DNA from: Vibrio sp. FE10
GTDB taxonomy: Bacteria > Pseudomonadota > Gammaproteobacteria > Enterobacterales > Vibrionaceae
DNA length: 64,000 nt
NCBI RefSeq assembly: GCF_030297155.1
Contig: NZ_AP028068.1
Span: 930,001-994,000, forward strand
Direction: 5' to 3'
This document shows positions 1-7,831 of this stretch, in pieces; position 1 is the first letter of the stretch; each line of letters starts with the position of its first letter. The position numbers were made by a program, and so were the translations under genes. The notes beneath the pieces were generated by a model. That model was not told where the DNA came from, did not search any database, and was given only the letters and a program-made list of their open reading frames with translations.

Positions 1-23
1 ACTCGAATAGGAGATGTATCGAC

Positions 24-1289
24 ATGAGTGCCGATATTATTAAAGTTTCAAGAAATACTGAAGATGCACCATTGAGCTCTTTCTCAACACAATCGGTGGC
101 ATTCTCACACTACAATAACCTTTCTGCTCAATTACCTATTGATCCAAAAACGGGCGGCTTGATCTCAGGCTCTTTGGAAGATCAAACCAAGCAGTGTTTG
201 TTAAATATTCAAGCGATTGTGGAGAGTATCGGACACCGCATGCACGACGTTGTGAGAGTCAACGTATACTTGAAAAGCATTGTAGATATCGATGCGGTTA
301 ACGAAATCTATGCGTCGTTTTTTCAACACTATGTTCCTACATGCACGACACTCGCTGTCGCTGATTTGCCGCTCGAAGGCGCTCACTTACAAATGGATGC
401 CGTGATCTCGAATGGTGAAGGAACCTACCCTCAAGCGGCTTGTGAGTTAGTTAAAATTGCAAGAAACACCCAACACGCACCAGTCAGTTCTTTATCGACT
501 CAGACGGTGGCTTTTTCTCACTATAATCACATTTCAGCCCAGTTACCGATTGAACCTCAATCGGGTAGCATCGTCGCTGGTGGAGCAAAAGAGCACGCTA
601 TTCAATGCCTCAAAAACATCAAATCGATATTGGAAAATGTTGATGTTCCATTTGATGACATCGTGAAAGTGAATATCCATGTCAGAAGCCTTGATGACCT
701 TGCAGCAGTCAATGAAGTGTATACCACCTTCTTCCCGGACTCCGCGATTGCAAGGGCTGTCGGCTACATGCCAGCACGCTCAGTGACGGTGGTTGAAGGC
801 CTAGCAATGGGAGCGTTAGTGCAGATGGATGCGACCGTGTCACACGGCGATGGCACTCCGCCACAAGCGGTTGAAGATCGACATGGAATAGTGATTAAGG
901 CAAACAATACCAAAGCTGCACCAATCAGCGAACACTCCACGCAAACCGTGGCTTTTTCTCACTACAACAATATCTCCGCTCAGTTACCGCTAGACCCAAC
1001 GATTGGGGCGATTGTTACGACAGGCACAAAAGAACAGACGATGCAGTGCCTAAATAACATTAAAGAAGTGATTGAAAGTGTTGGCCATGTCATGGATGAC
1101 ATCGTGAAGTTGAATATCCAATTAAGAGACGTGGCAGATCTAGATGTGCTTAATGATGTTTGCACACACTACTTTGACGGTCCATTACCAGCACGCACAG
1201 TTATCGGTGTCTCGGATATTCCTATGGGCGCTTTGGTACAAATTGATGCGATTGCTTCCAATGGTGAGGGTACTCCACCTAGCCTTTAA
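24..1289 (+). CDS. Triple-domain RidA (YjgF/YER057c/UK114) family protein
   Basis: The 421-residue protein is three tandem RidA-like domains (about residues 1-138, 139-287 and 288-421), each with the repeated core STQ(S/T)VAFSHYN..SAQLP. RidA proteins are normally single domains of about 130 residues that trimerise and hydrolyse reactive enamine/imine intermediates. The arginine that binds the carboxylate in active RidA (PAR[ST] context) is visible in domains 2 and 3 but replaced in domain 1 (PTCT), so domain 1 is probably not catalytic. Domain 2 carries about ten extra residues before its PARS motif. A fused trimer-in-one-chain is an inference. The start has a good AGGAG site, and a terminator hairpin follows. 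The upstream neighbour lies outside the window. Confidence 0.9.
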   Translation: MSADIIKVSRNTEDAPLSSFSTQSVAFSHYNNLSAQLPIDPKTGGLISGSLEDQTKQCLLNIQAIVESIGHRMHDVVRVNVYLKSIVDIDAVNEIYASFFQHYVPTCTTLAVADLPLEGAHLQMDAVISNGEGTYPQAACELVKIARNTQHAPVSSLSTQTVAFSHYNHISAQLPIEPQSGSIVAGGAKEHAIQCLKNIKSILENVDVPFDDIVKVNIHVRSLDDLAAVNEVYTTFFPDSAIARAVGYMPARSVTVVEGLAMGALVQMDATVSHGDGTPPQAVEDRHGIVIKANNTKAAPISEHSTQTVAFSHYNNISAQLPLDPTIGAIVTTGTKEQTMQCLNNIKEVIESVGHVMDDIVKLNIQLRDVADLDVLNDVCTHYFDGPLPARTVIGVSDIPMGALVQIDAIASNGEGTPPSL

Positions 1290-1311
1290 GCTTTCAATTT
1301 AGTGTTAAAAC

Positions 1312-1346
1312 AACGAGGGTTGGCCGTGAGGTTAGCCCTCGTTTTA
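1312..1346 (+). terminator. Rho-independent terminator after the RidA gene
   Basis: Inverted repeat AACGAGGG / CCCTCGTT followed by a short T run, just after the RidA stop codon. Confidence 0.75.
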
Positions 1347-1465
1347 CGTCTTTTCCAATAGCAACATAAACAGCGGTTATAGTGTTCATAAGTGGAAAAT
1401 CAGAGTAGACCAACTAGGATGAATTACATTAAACCCGTTAATTAATTCAACAACATGGTAGTGCT

Positions 1466-2449
1466 ATGAAGAAAATAACCCTTTTGTCCGTTGCGATTTT
1501 ATCTAGCCTTTCTTTCTCATCTTTTGCTAAAGATTGTGACCCTACATTGCTGCCTTCTTGGAAGGATAGCGAGAGTAAAACCGCTATTGTCGACTTTGTG
1601 GGCCAAGCCACCAAAGCTGAATCCGATACGTTTGTGGCAATTGAAGATCGCATCGCGGTATTTGATAACGACGGTACGCTTTGGTCAGAAAAACCGTATT
1701 ACTTCCAACTGGCCTTCGCACTAGATCGTGTAAAAGAGATGGCGCCTGAACACCCTGAATGGAAAACAGAAGCACCGTTTAAGTTTGTACTTGAAGGGGA
1801 TATTGAGAGCGTTCTGGGCAGTGGCGAAGAAGGGCTATTGAAAATCATCATGGCGACACATTCTGGTATGACAGTTGAACAATACCAGCAAGATGTTAAG
1901 CAATGGTTGGCGGTAGCAAAAGATGAGCGCTTCAATAAAGCGTACACAGACCTAACTTACCAGCCGATGAAAGAGATGCTGACTTACCTGCAAGAGCATG
2001 ACTTTAAGACTTACATTGTGTCGGGAGGTGGTGTTGATTTCATGAGAGCGTGGGCTCCGCAAGCTTATAACATTCCGCCAGAGCAGATCATTGGCAGCGC
2101 ACTTAAATACAATTACAGCTACAACGATGGTAAACCGACGGTTACCAAAGATTCGTCCATTTTGACCATCGATGACAAAGCCGGAAAGGTCACTAACATT
2201 CAGCATATTATCGGTAAGAAGCCGATTTTAGCGGTGGGTAACTCAGACGGTGACCAAGCGATGATGCAATGGGCAACCAGTCAACCAAATTCAATGGCCA
2301 TGATTGTTCACCATACCGATGCTGAGCGAGAGTGGAAGTACGATCGTGAGTCTCATGTTGGTAAGCTCGATAAGGCGATAGATGAAGCGAACTCTAGAGA
2401 TGATTGGACGCTGATCGACATGAAATCAGATTGGTGTGAGGTGTACTAA
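1466..2449 (+). CDS. Secreted HAD-superfamily phosphatase
   Basis: The first ~21 residues form a signal peptide (MKKITLLSVAILSSL.., cleavage likely after SFA), so the enzyme should act in the periplasm. The HAD motif I appears as FDNDGTLW near residue 68, motif II as the IVSGGG segment, and motif IV as AVGNSDGDQAM near residue 258. This is the HAD-like phosphoserine phosphatase-type fold (PF12710). The aspartate nucleophile and the acid two residues later are present, so it is probably an active phosphomonoesterase. The substrate cannot be read from sequence. It is monocistronic, with a terminator after it. Confidence 0.85.
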   Translation: MKKITLLSVAILSSLSFSSFAKDCDPTLLPSWKDSESKTAIVDFVGQATKAESDTFVAIEDRIAVFDNDGTLWSEKPYYFQLAFALDRVKEMAPEHPEWKTEAPFKFVLEGDIESVLGSGEEGLLKIIMATHSGMTVEQYQQDVKQWLAVAKDERFNKAYTDLTYQPMKEMLTYLQEHDFKTYIVSGGGVDFMRAWAPQAYNIPPEQIIGSALKYNYSYNDGKPTVTKDSSILTIDDKAGKVTNIQHIIGKKPILAVGNSDGDQAMMQWATSQPNSMAMIVHHTDAEREWKYDRESHVGKLDKAIDEANSRDDWTLIDMKSDWCEVY

Positions 2450-2478
2450 CGCCTAGCTTACTCTTAGTCAAAACAACA

Positions 2479-2507
2479 AAGGCTCGGATTTTTATTCGAG
2501 CTTTTTT
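2479..2507 (+). terminator. Terminator after the HAD phosphatase
   Basis: GCTCG / CGAGC hairpin followed directly by a TTTTTT run. Confidence 0.8.
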
Positions 2508-2610
2508 GCGAAATAGCGAAGGCTTCGTCTCATTTTAAGCAAGAACGTACTATAAATTTTTAACCCATGACGGTTTAATCGGGATAGTCAGAAATCAAAG
2601 GAATAGAGAA

Positions 2611-3306
2611 ATGAAAACGATCGGTTTGCTTGGTGGCATGAGTTGGGAGTCGACAGTGAGCTACTACAAATCCATTAACGAGGGTGTGAAAGCAACACTC
2701 GGCGGACTCAATTCTGCAAAGATTTGTATGTATAGCGTGAACTTCGATGAGATAGAAAAGTTGCAGCACCAAGGTCGTTGGGCTGAGACGGCAGATATCT
2801 TATCGGATGCGGCTTTATTGGTAGAGAAGGGCGGGGCGGACTTTATCCTGATCTGTACCAATACCATGCATAAGGTCGTTCCTGAGATCGAAGAGAAGAT
2901 CACGATTCCAATCTTACATATCGCCGATACCACAGCGCAGAAGCTGCTTGAACAGGGCGTAAAGAAAGTCGGGTTACTCGGCACAGCTTTCACGATGGAA
3001 CAAGATTTCTATAAAGGACGCCTGACTAACAAATTCGGTATCGATGTTGTCATTCCGGATGAGAGTGACCGAGAAGCAGTGCACAACATTATTTATCAGG
3101 AATTATGTCGCGGCGAAGTAAAAGAAGAGTCTCGAGCTGTCTATCGTCAAATCATTGAGAAGCTAAGTCAGCAAGGTGCTGAAGCCGTTATTCTTGGGTG
3201 TACTGAAATTGCTTTGTTGATTCAGCAACAACACACCGATGTTCCTCTGTTTGATACCACTGCTATCCATGCAGAAGCGGCAGTATGTTTGGCGACGAGC
3301 GATTAG
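2611..3306 (+). CDS. Aspartate/glutamate racemase family protein (YgeA/RacD type)
   Basis: The 231-residue cytosolic protein opens with IGLLGGMSWEST, the usual start of the Asp/Glu racemase family. Both catalytic cysteines are visible: one in CTNTMH near residue 86 and one in GCTE near residue 197. This is a PLP-independent amino-acid racemase fold; E. coli YgeA is a broad racemase of this type. The substrate is not determined by sequence, so a D-amino-acid for wall or biofilm signalling is only a possibility. The ATG has an AGGAA ribosome site. Confidence 0.88.
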   Translation: MKTIGLLGGMSWESTVSYYKSINEGVKATLGGLNSAKICMYSVNFDEIEKLQHQGRWAETADILSDAALLVEKGGADFILICTNTMHKVVPEIEEKITIPILHIADTTAQKLLEQGVKKVGLLGTAFTMEQDFYKGRLTNKFGIDVVIPDESDREAVHNIIYQELCRGEVKEESRAVYRQIIEKLSQQGAEAVILGCTEIALLIQQQHTDVPLFDTTAIHAEAAVCLATSD

Positions 3307-3309
3307 CCT

Positions 3310-3465
3310 ATGGTTAACTTTCAGAGCATTAAGCTTGTCTTTCGATCATTCTACAACCATCAGCTGATTGGTGGTGTCAATTATTGGCCGCTGGGCGCTG
3401 CACAGTCAAAAGTATATAACTTTCAGAAGGTTGTTGATTTTTCTCTGGGAGCGAATTACGAGTAA
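3310..3465 (+). CDS. Possible small protein (51 aa)
   Basis: An ATG-initiated frame begins three bases after the racemase stop codon and encodes 51 residues (MVNFQSIKLVF... ending LGANYE). The composition is protein-like (rich in Y, F, N, V), and the reading is uninterrupted in an otherwise AT-rich gap. No clear Shine-Dalgarno sequence is visible, but translational coupling to the racemase is possible. No family is recognised. It may equally be a chance frame. Confidence 0.35.
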   Translation: MVNFQSIKLVFRSFYNHQLIGGVNYWPLGAAQSKVYNFQKVVDFSLGANYE

Positions 3466-3511
3466 CTTTTCTTTTAATGAAGACCAAAATTAAGTTTAAT
3501 AAGCACTCTGT

Positions 3512-3542
3512 ATCACACTTTTTATAAATTTTTAGGTGTGAT
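3512..3542. repeat. Inverted repeat upstream of the lipoprotein gene
   Basis: ATCACAC at 3512-3518 and GTGTGAT at 3536-3542 flank an AT-rich centre that could contain a -10 element. This could be an operator or a stem. The rest of the gap 3466-3606 shows nothing further. Confidence 0.35.
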
Positions 3543-3618
3543 GGTACACATTCATTTGTCTCGTGAATAGAATCTCGACCTAGTGTTATTTTGGCTATGT
3601 AATTGAATGAGAATAAAA

Positions 3619-4005
3619 ATGAAATTAAAACCTATTTTTTTGGCTTGCCTGTCTGCAACAATCCTGTCTGGCTGTTTGACCGTCCCAATTGAAGAGTTAC
3701 AACCAACGGCAGACCAAGAAACAATTGATACCGCTATTGAATATCTAAGCGATATAAAAGGTGTGACTATTACAGAAAATGGCGTGATTTATTATGTTGA
3801 GTCACTGCCGGGCAACTCTCGATGGGCAACAGCGCATATTTTGGAGTCTAGCTATCGCTACTCTTGCGAAGACCTTCGCTGGTATGTAGACCGAGGTATG
3901 ATCGTGAGAATGAGATTCCAAGGTAATAGTGGCACGACGCAAGACTATGATCTTGAGCGTTGTGAAACGGAAGTCCCTACAGGGTTATATGAACCTAAAC
4001 AGTAG
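3619..4005 (+). CDS. Small lipoprotein of unknown function
   Basis: A signal peptide ends in the lipobox LSGC (Cys about residue 19 from the chosen start), so the mature protein should be lipidated and membrane anchored. The 128-residue product has a mature domain of about 110 residues with two further cysteines (SCEDL, ERCETE) that could form a disulfide. The ATG at 3619 is preferred over one at 3607 because a GAGA motif sits at good spacing. No named family is recognised. A terminator follows. Confidence 0.75.
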   Translation: MKLKPIFLACLSATILSGCLTVPIEELQPTADQETIDTAIEYLSDIKGVTITENGVIYYVESLPGNSRWATAHILESSYRYSCEDLRWYVDRGMIVRMRFQGNSGTTQDYDLERCETEVPTGLYEPKQ

Positions 4006-4059
4006 GTTCTCGATCCTCTCACATTGAGATTGAAGCTTTTCTTTTATTAGTAATACATC

Positions 4060-4092
4060 AATACCCTCTCCATCTGGTGAGGGTATTTTATT
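4060..4092 (+). terminator. Terminator after the lipoprotein
   Basis: AATACCCTC / GAGGGTATT hairpin followed by a T-rich tail. Confidence 0.75.
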
Positions 4093-4203
4093 TAAAATCT
4101 AAAAACTGATTCGACTATATTGCGGATTATCAATGAATATTGGTGTTGATAAACTCTGTTTTATTCGAGCACGCTCTCGTGCTTATAGACCGGAGAGACC
4201 AAT

Positions 4204-5076
4204 ATGAATTACGAGGGAAAAGTATATCGTCCATGGACAGAGGCGAAGAGCATTCTTATTCAAACCACATTAGGTTGCAGCATCAATACGTGCACGTTCT
4301 GTAATATGTTCAGCGATAAACGATTCAAGGTTCGTGACATTGAAGACGTGTTTAAAGATATTGAAGAAGCTCGCCTGATTTATCCTTATGTTGAATCGAT
4401 TTTCCTTATTGATGGCAACGTGATGGCCGCTCGCACGGATTACCTTCTTAAGATTTTGGATAAGCTTCGTCATACCTTTCCTGAAAGCAGAAAAGTATCG
4501 CTCTATAGCGGGTTGAACGATTTCCGTCGTAAAAGCCTGAGCGAACTTAAAGAGCTTAAGAGTGCTGGCCTAACCATGGCTTATGCAGGTCTTGAGTCGG
4601 GTGATGCGGTGGTTCTCGACAACATTAAAAAGCGCATGACCCCAGAGCAAGCGCTTGAAGGTATGGCTCTGGCAAAAGAAGCCGGTATTGAAACCCTGCT
4701 TTCGTTTATCTTCGGCCTTGGTGGTCGTGATCGTTCACGTGAACATATTGTCGAAACCACAAGATTGCTGAACATCATGAAGCCTGAACAAATCGCGCCC
4801 ATGGCGTTAGCGATTCAGCCAGGGACCGTGATGGAACAAGAAGTTAAAAACGGTAAGTTCATAATGCCGACTCAACTTCAGATCTTGGAAGAAGAAAAGT
4901 ACCTGCTCGAGAATCTAAACATCGACACTTTTTATTGGGGCGATCACGGCAACAACATAGTGACTCAGAAAGGCTTCTTGCTTGATTCTAGGGAGCAGTT
5001 CTTAGCGAAAGTGAATCATGCAATAGCATCGAATCCGATGGCGAAGGATAGCGTGATTCAGACGTTTGCTTGGTAA
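4204..5076 (+). CDS. Radical SAM protein
   Basis: The 290-residue protein has an N-terminal cluster motif GCSINTCTFCN near residues 24-34. The cysteines are spaced C-x4-C-x2-C, one residue longer than the classical C-x3-C-x2-C, a variation known in some SMART0729/Elp3-like members. An AGLESG segment (~128) and FIFGLGG (~167) match the SAM-binding strands of the radical SAM barrel. It should bind a 4Fe-4S cluster and cleave SAM; the substrate is unknown. A strong GGAGAG site precedes the ATG, and a terminator follows. Confidence 0.85.
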   Translation: MNYEGKVYRPWTEAKSILIQTTLGCSINTCTFCNMFSDKRFKVRDIEDVFKDIEEARLIYPYVESIFLIDGNVMAARTDYLLKILDKLRHTFPESRKVSLYSGLNDFRRKSLSELKELKSAGLTMAYAGLESGDAVVLDNIKKRMTPEQALEGMALAKEAGIETLLSFIFGLGGRDRSREHIVETTRLLNIMKPEQIAPMALAIQPGTVMEQEVKNGKFIMPTQLQILEEEKYLLENLNIDTFYWGDHGNNIVTQKGFLLDSREQFLAKVNHAIASNPMAKDSVIQTFAW

Positions 5077-5118
5077 CGTTTATTGAAAATCGATACCTAT
5101 AAACAAAGATAAAAAAGA

Positions 5119-5165
5119 GTAGTGCTCATGAGGTGAAATGTCCGTCGTGAGCCTACTTTTTATTA
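5119..5165 (+). terminator. Terminator after the radical SAM gene
   Basis: Imperfect stem pairing AGTAGTGCTCA with TGAGCCTACT, then a T run. Confidence 0.65.
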
Positions 5166-5338
5166 AGACAGTTCAAAATCAACAAAGCTATTTTCTAGGT
5201 ACATGTTGTAAATTTGTGAATCTGAATTGTCTATATTCTATGCTGTGTACTGGATCTCATTTGTTATTTGAGTCCCTTGCTAAGGTAAATAATGAATATG
5301 TTTAATACCAATCACTTTACTCAACTTAAGAGGTTTCT

Positions 5339-5575
5339 ATGCTAGGTGAAAATCATTCTCTTGTTCACGAATTTCCTGAAATGAAAGATAAAATTGCTGA
5401 GCTTGTTAAAACTGACGATGGCTTTGCAGCAGACATGAAGACGTACGACAACCTTGATAAAGAGATTCGTAAGCTTGAGCTGAAAGATTCACCCATTGAT
5501 GACGGCTCGATGCACCAACTGAAACATGATCGTTCTGTACTGAAAGATGCACTGCACGCTCGTTTAACTGGCTAG
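5339..5575 (+). CDS. YdcH family (DUF465) small protein
   Basis: This 78-residue helical, charged protein has the typical family layout: HSLVHEFPEMKDKIAELVKTDDGF near the N terminus, then a DKEIRKLELKDSP region and a C-terminal LKHDRSVLKDALHARL helix. YdcH proteins are small, probably coiled-coil cytosolic proteins without an assigned function. The ATG is preceded by an AAGAGG site, and a clear terminator follows, so it is a single-gene unit. Confidence 0.85.
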   Translation: MLGENHSLVHEFPEMKDKIAELVKTDDGFAADMKTYDNLDKEIRKLELKDSPIDDGSMHQLKHDRSVLKDALHARLTG

Positions 5576-5628
5576 TGAGCTAGTAATTTTGCTGATTAGT
5601 GAAATGGCGAATTGCAGATTTAGATACT

Positions 5629-5652
5629 AAAAACTCCTTCGGGAGTTTTTTC
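5629..5652 (+). terminator. Terminator after ydcH-like gene
   Basis: ACTCC-ttcg-GGAGT hairpin with a stable UUCG tetraloop, followed by a T run. Confidence 0.85.
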
Positions 5653-5768
5653 TTTTTGGCTCAATAACATCTTCATCATTCAACTGAGCTAATACGTTGT
5701 ATTGTTGTGTTAATAACGCATAATGAGGATTACTGGTACACGATTTTTTAGATTTCATTGGTAATCAC

Positions 5769-6665
5769 ATGAATATTGAACACCTCAAATTGTTTGTTCG
5801 TTTAGCTTCCACACATAACATCAGTATGGCTGGCCAAGAGCTGGGACTGTCGCCTGCGGTTGCTAGTTCGCATATCAGTAAACTTGAAGATAATTTAGGT
5901 GTTCGCTTGGTACACCGAACCACTCGTAAAGTGTCTTTAACAGAGGAGGGGGAGGCATTCTTACCTCACGCTGAAGAGGTGTTATCGAGTGTGGATGCTG
6001 CCAAGTCGGCGGTTGGTGTAGGCTGTGATTCTCCAACCGGAACATTGCGCGTTACGGCATCTGCGTCTTTTGGGCGTTTGCACCTTGTTCCTGCATTGCC
6101 TGGCTTTCTTGAGCGTTATCCTGGTTTAAAAGTCGATTTCAGATTGTCAGATTCTATGGTCGATCTTGTAGAAGGCGGCTTCGATATTGCGATTCGCATC
6201 TCTGAATTGAAAGATTCGACACTCATTGCTCGAAAGCTTGCGACAGACAAACGTGTTGTGTGCGCATCGCCAGATTATCTAATCAAGTACGGCAAGCCAG
6301 CCACGCCTCAAGATCTTAATGACCACCAGTGTATTAGTTTGATTGGCTTAGAAAGTTGGACCTTCCACACTGAAAACGGACCTAAAACGATTAAGGCCTC
6401 GGGGTCTTTTAGAGCGGATAACGGCGAAGCACTGCGTGATGCGGCGTTAGGTGGTATCGGTATTACGGTGACGTCGAATTGGTGTGCGTACGAACAGCTG
6501 AAAAGCGGTCAGTTGATTCAAGTGTTGGAAGATTACCCACTCACCTCTGAAGCGGCGATTTGGGCGGTATACCCAAGTACAAGGTTGCTTGCGCCAAAAG
6601 TGAGAGCCTTCATCGACTACTTCTCTGAGTACTATGGCAACCCGCCGTATTGGGAACAAAAGTAG
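5769..6665 (+). CDS. LysR family transcriptional regulator
   Basis: The 298-residue protein has the LysR winged helix at residues 1-60 (MNIEHLKLFVRLASTHNISMAGQELGLSPA...) followed by the periplasmic-binding-like effector domain from about residue 90 (GTLRVTASASFGRLHLVPALP). It resembles the CrgA/AaeR-type subgroup that often controls quinone or aromatic stress genes. It converges with a short-chain dehydrogenase. The two may be functionally linked, but they do not share a promoter region. Confidence 0.88.
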   Translation: MNIEHLKLFVRLASTHNISMAGQELGLSPAVASSHISKLEDNLGVRLVHRTTRKVSLTEEGEAFLPHAEEVLSSVDAAKSAVGVGCDSPTGTLRVTASASFGRLHLVPALPGFLERYPGLKVDFRLSDSMVDLVEGGFDIAIRISELKDSTLIARKLATDKRVVCASPDYLIKYGKPATPQDLNDHQCISLIGLESWTFHTENGPKTIKASGSFRADNGEALRDAALGGIGITVTSNWCAYEQLKSGQLIQVLEDYPLTSEAAIWAVYPSTRLLAPKVRAFIDYFSEYYGNPPYWEQK

Positions 6666-6683
6666 AGATAAATCGATTTAACG

Positions 6684-6732
6684 AAAAAGCCCTGTATGAC
6701 TAACGTATAATTTAGTCACGCAGGGCTTTTTT
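6684..6732. terminator. Bidirectional terminator between LysR and SDR genes
   Basis: AAAAAGCCCTG and CAGGGCTTTTTT arms around a central stem. It has a T tract in both directions and serves both converging genes. Confidence 0.85.
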
Positions 6733-6767
6733 CTTGGAATCAGACAATCAATTGAGCGGAGCTGTCA

Positions 6768-7577
6768 TTAAGAAAGCGTTGCTGCGATGATCTCTTCAAT
6801 CTTTGCGACAACTTGCTGTGATTTATCACCGTAAATTGCATCTGGGTGCGGGTTAGCAAAGGTGTTGTTGTCGTTATCAAAGTATTGACCGCCCGCTTGT
6901 GCAAACTCGTCAGACAATGATGCGCGAACGAGAATATCAGAACCAATGCTTAGGTCGCCGCCTGCGATGCCGTACGCGTCTTTCACCATCTTACTGCCCA
7001 GTAACGAAGCAGGGTTTACCGCAACAACCATCGGCCCTTTAGAGCCTCGCTCTTTCGCCATTTCACGAGTCCACATAGTGATCGCAAGTTTACTTTGTGC
7101 GTAAGCGTCGCCATCAGAAAGCGGTTTTTTACCTTCGAGTGCTTCAATGCTTACCGCAGCTTGCGCCGCTGAAGACAGGTTAACCACGCGGCTAGATGAG
7201 CCTAGCACTGGCAATAGACGCTTGGTTAGGTGATATGGAGAAACTGTGTTCACAGCAAAACGAACATCCAAACCATCTTTAGTGATTGGATTCGGAGTGT
7301 TGAACACGCCAGCGTTGTTAATCAGTACGTCAATTTTATCGTGCTCAGCAATCACTTCGTCAGCCAACGCATCCACATCAGCCAAAACAGACAAGTCTGC
7401 CACGTAGCTTTGGATTTTGGCTTCAGTAGAGAGAGTTACAAGTTGCAGCTCAACGTCTTTGAGCTTGCTTGGGTTACGTCCATGCAATAAAACGTGGTGA
7501 CCTTGTTGAACAAGTACTTTTGCAGTTTCGAAGCCGATACCATCGGTAGAGCCAGTGATCAGGATAACTTTTTGCAT
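6768..7577 (-). CDS. Short-chain dehydrogenase/reductase (SDR)
   Basis: The 269-residue protein has the SDR nucleotide-binding motif TGSTDGIG near residues 8-15, NNAG near residue 88, an active-site serine in the VVNLSSAAQ region and the catalytic YAQSK near residues 158-162. It is an NAD(P)-dependent oxidoreductase of the classical/retinol-dehydrogenase-like type. GRNPSK after the second strand suggests NADP preference (Arg-containing), which is an inference. The substrate is unknown. An AAGGAA site precedes the ATG. Confidence 0.88.
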   Translation of the reverse strand: MQKVILITGSTDGIGFETAKVLVQQGHHVLLHGRNPSKLKDVELQLVTLSTEAKIQSYVADLSVLADVDALADEVIAEHDKIDVLINNAGVFNTPNPITKDGLDVRFAVNTVSPYHLTKRLLPVLGSSSRVVNLSSAAQAAVSIEALEGKKPLSDGDAYAQSKLAITMWTREMAKERGSKGPMVVAVNPASLLGSKMVKDAYGIAGGDLSIGSDILVRASLSDEFAQAGGQYFDNDNNTFANPHPDAIYGDKSQQVVAKIEEIIAATLS

Positions 7578-7761
7578 GGAATAGATTCCTTATTAAAGCG
7601 CTGACATCGCGAGTGTTTTTGAATGTGTTGTTTCGTTGAGATAAAGAATAGCAACCTTTTGTGAAGTTGATAATCAAGCGGATTAATAAAACACTATTTA
7701 GTTTTTATTGAAAATGGAAGTACGAACGAAGTCCTAGCCAGAACCGAATAGCAGATAATAA

Positions 7762-7790
7762 AAAAGCTTAGCGCGGGGGACGCTAAGCTT
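7762..7790 (-). terminator. glpD terminator
   Basis: Perfect AAGCTTAGCG / CGCTAAGCTT stem. On the minus strand it is followed by a TTTTTT run, just past glpD. Confidence 0.85.
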
Positions 7791-7831
7791 GGTTGTTAAT
7801 CATGTTTTGAAGCATGTCTAGGCTGGTGGAA

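Noticed and set aside
4581..4802. Reverse frame inside the radical SAM gene
   Set aside because: Shadow of a clearly coding gene in the other strand; no independent start signal.
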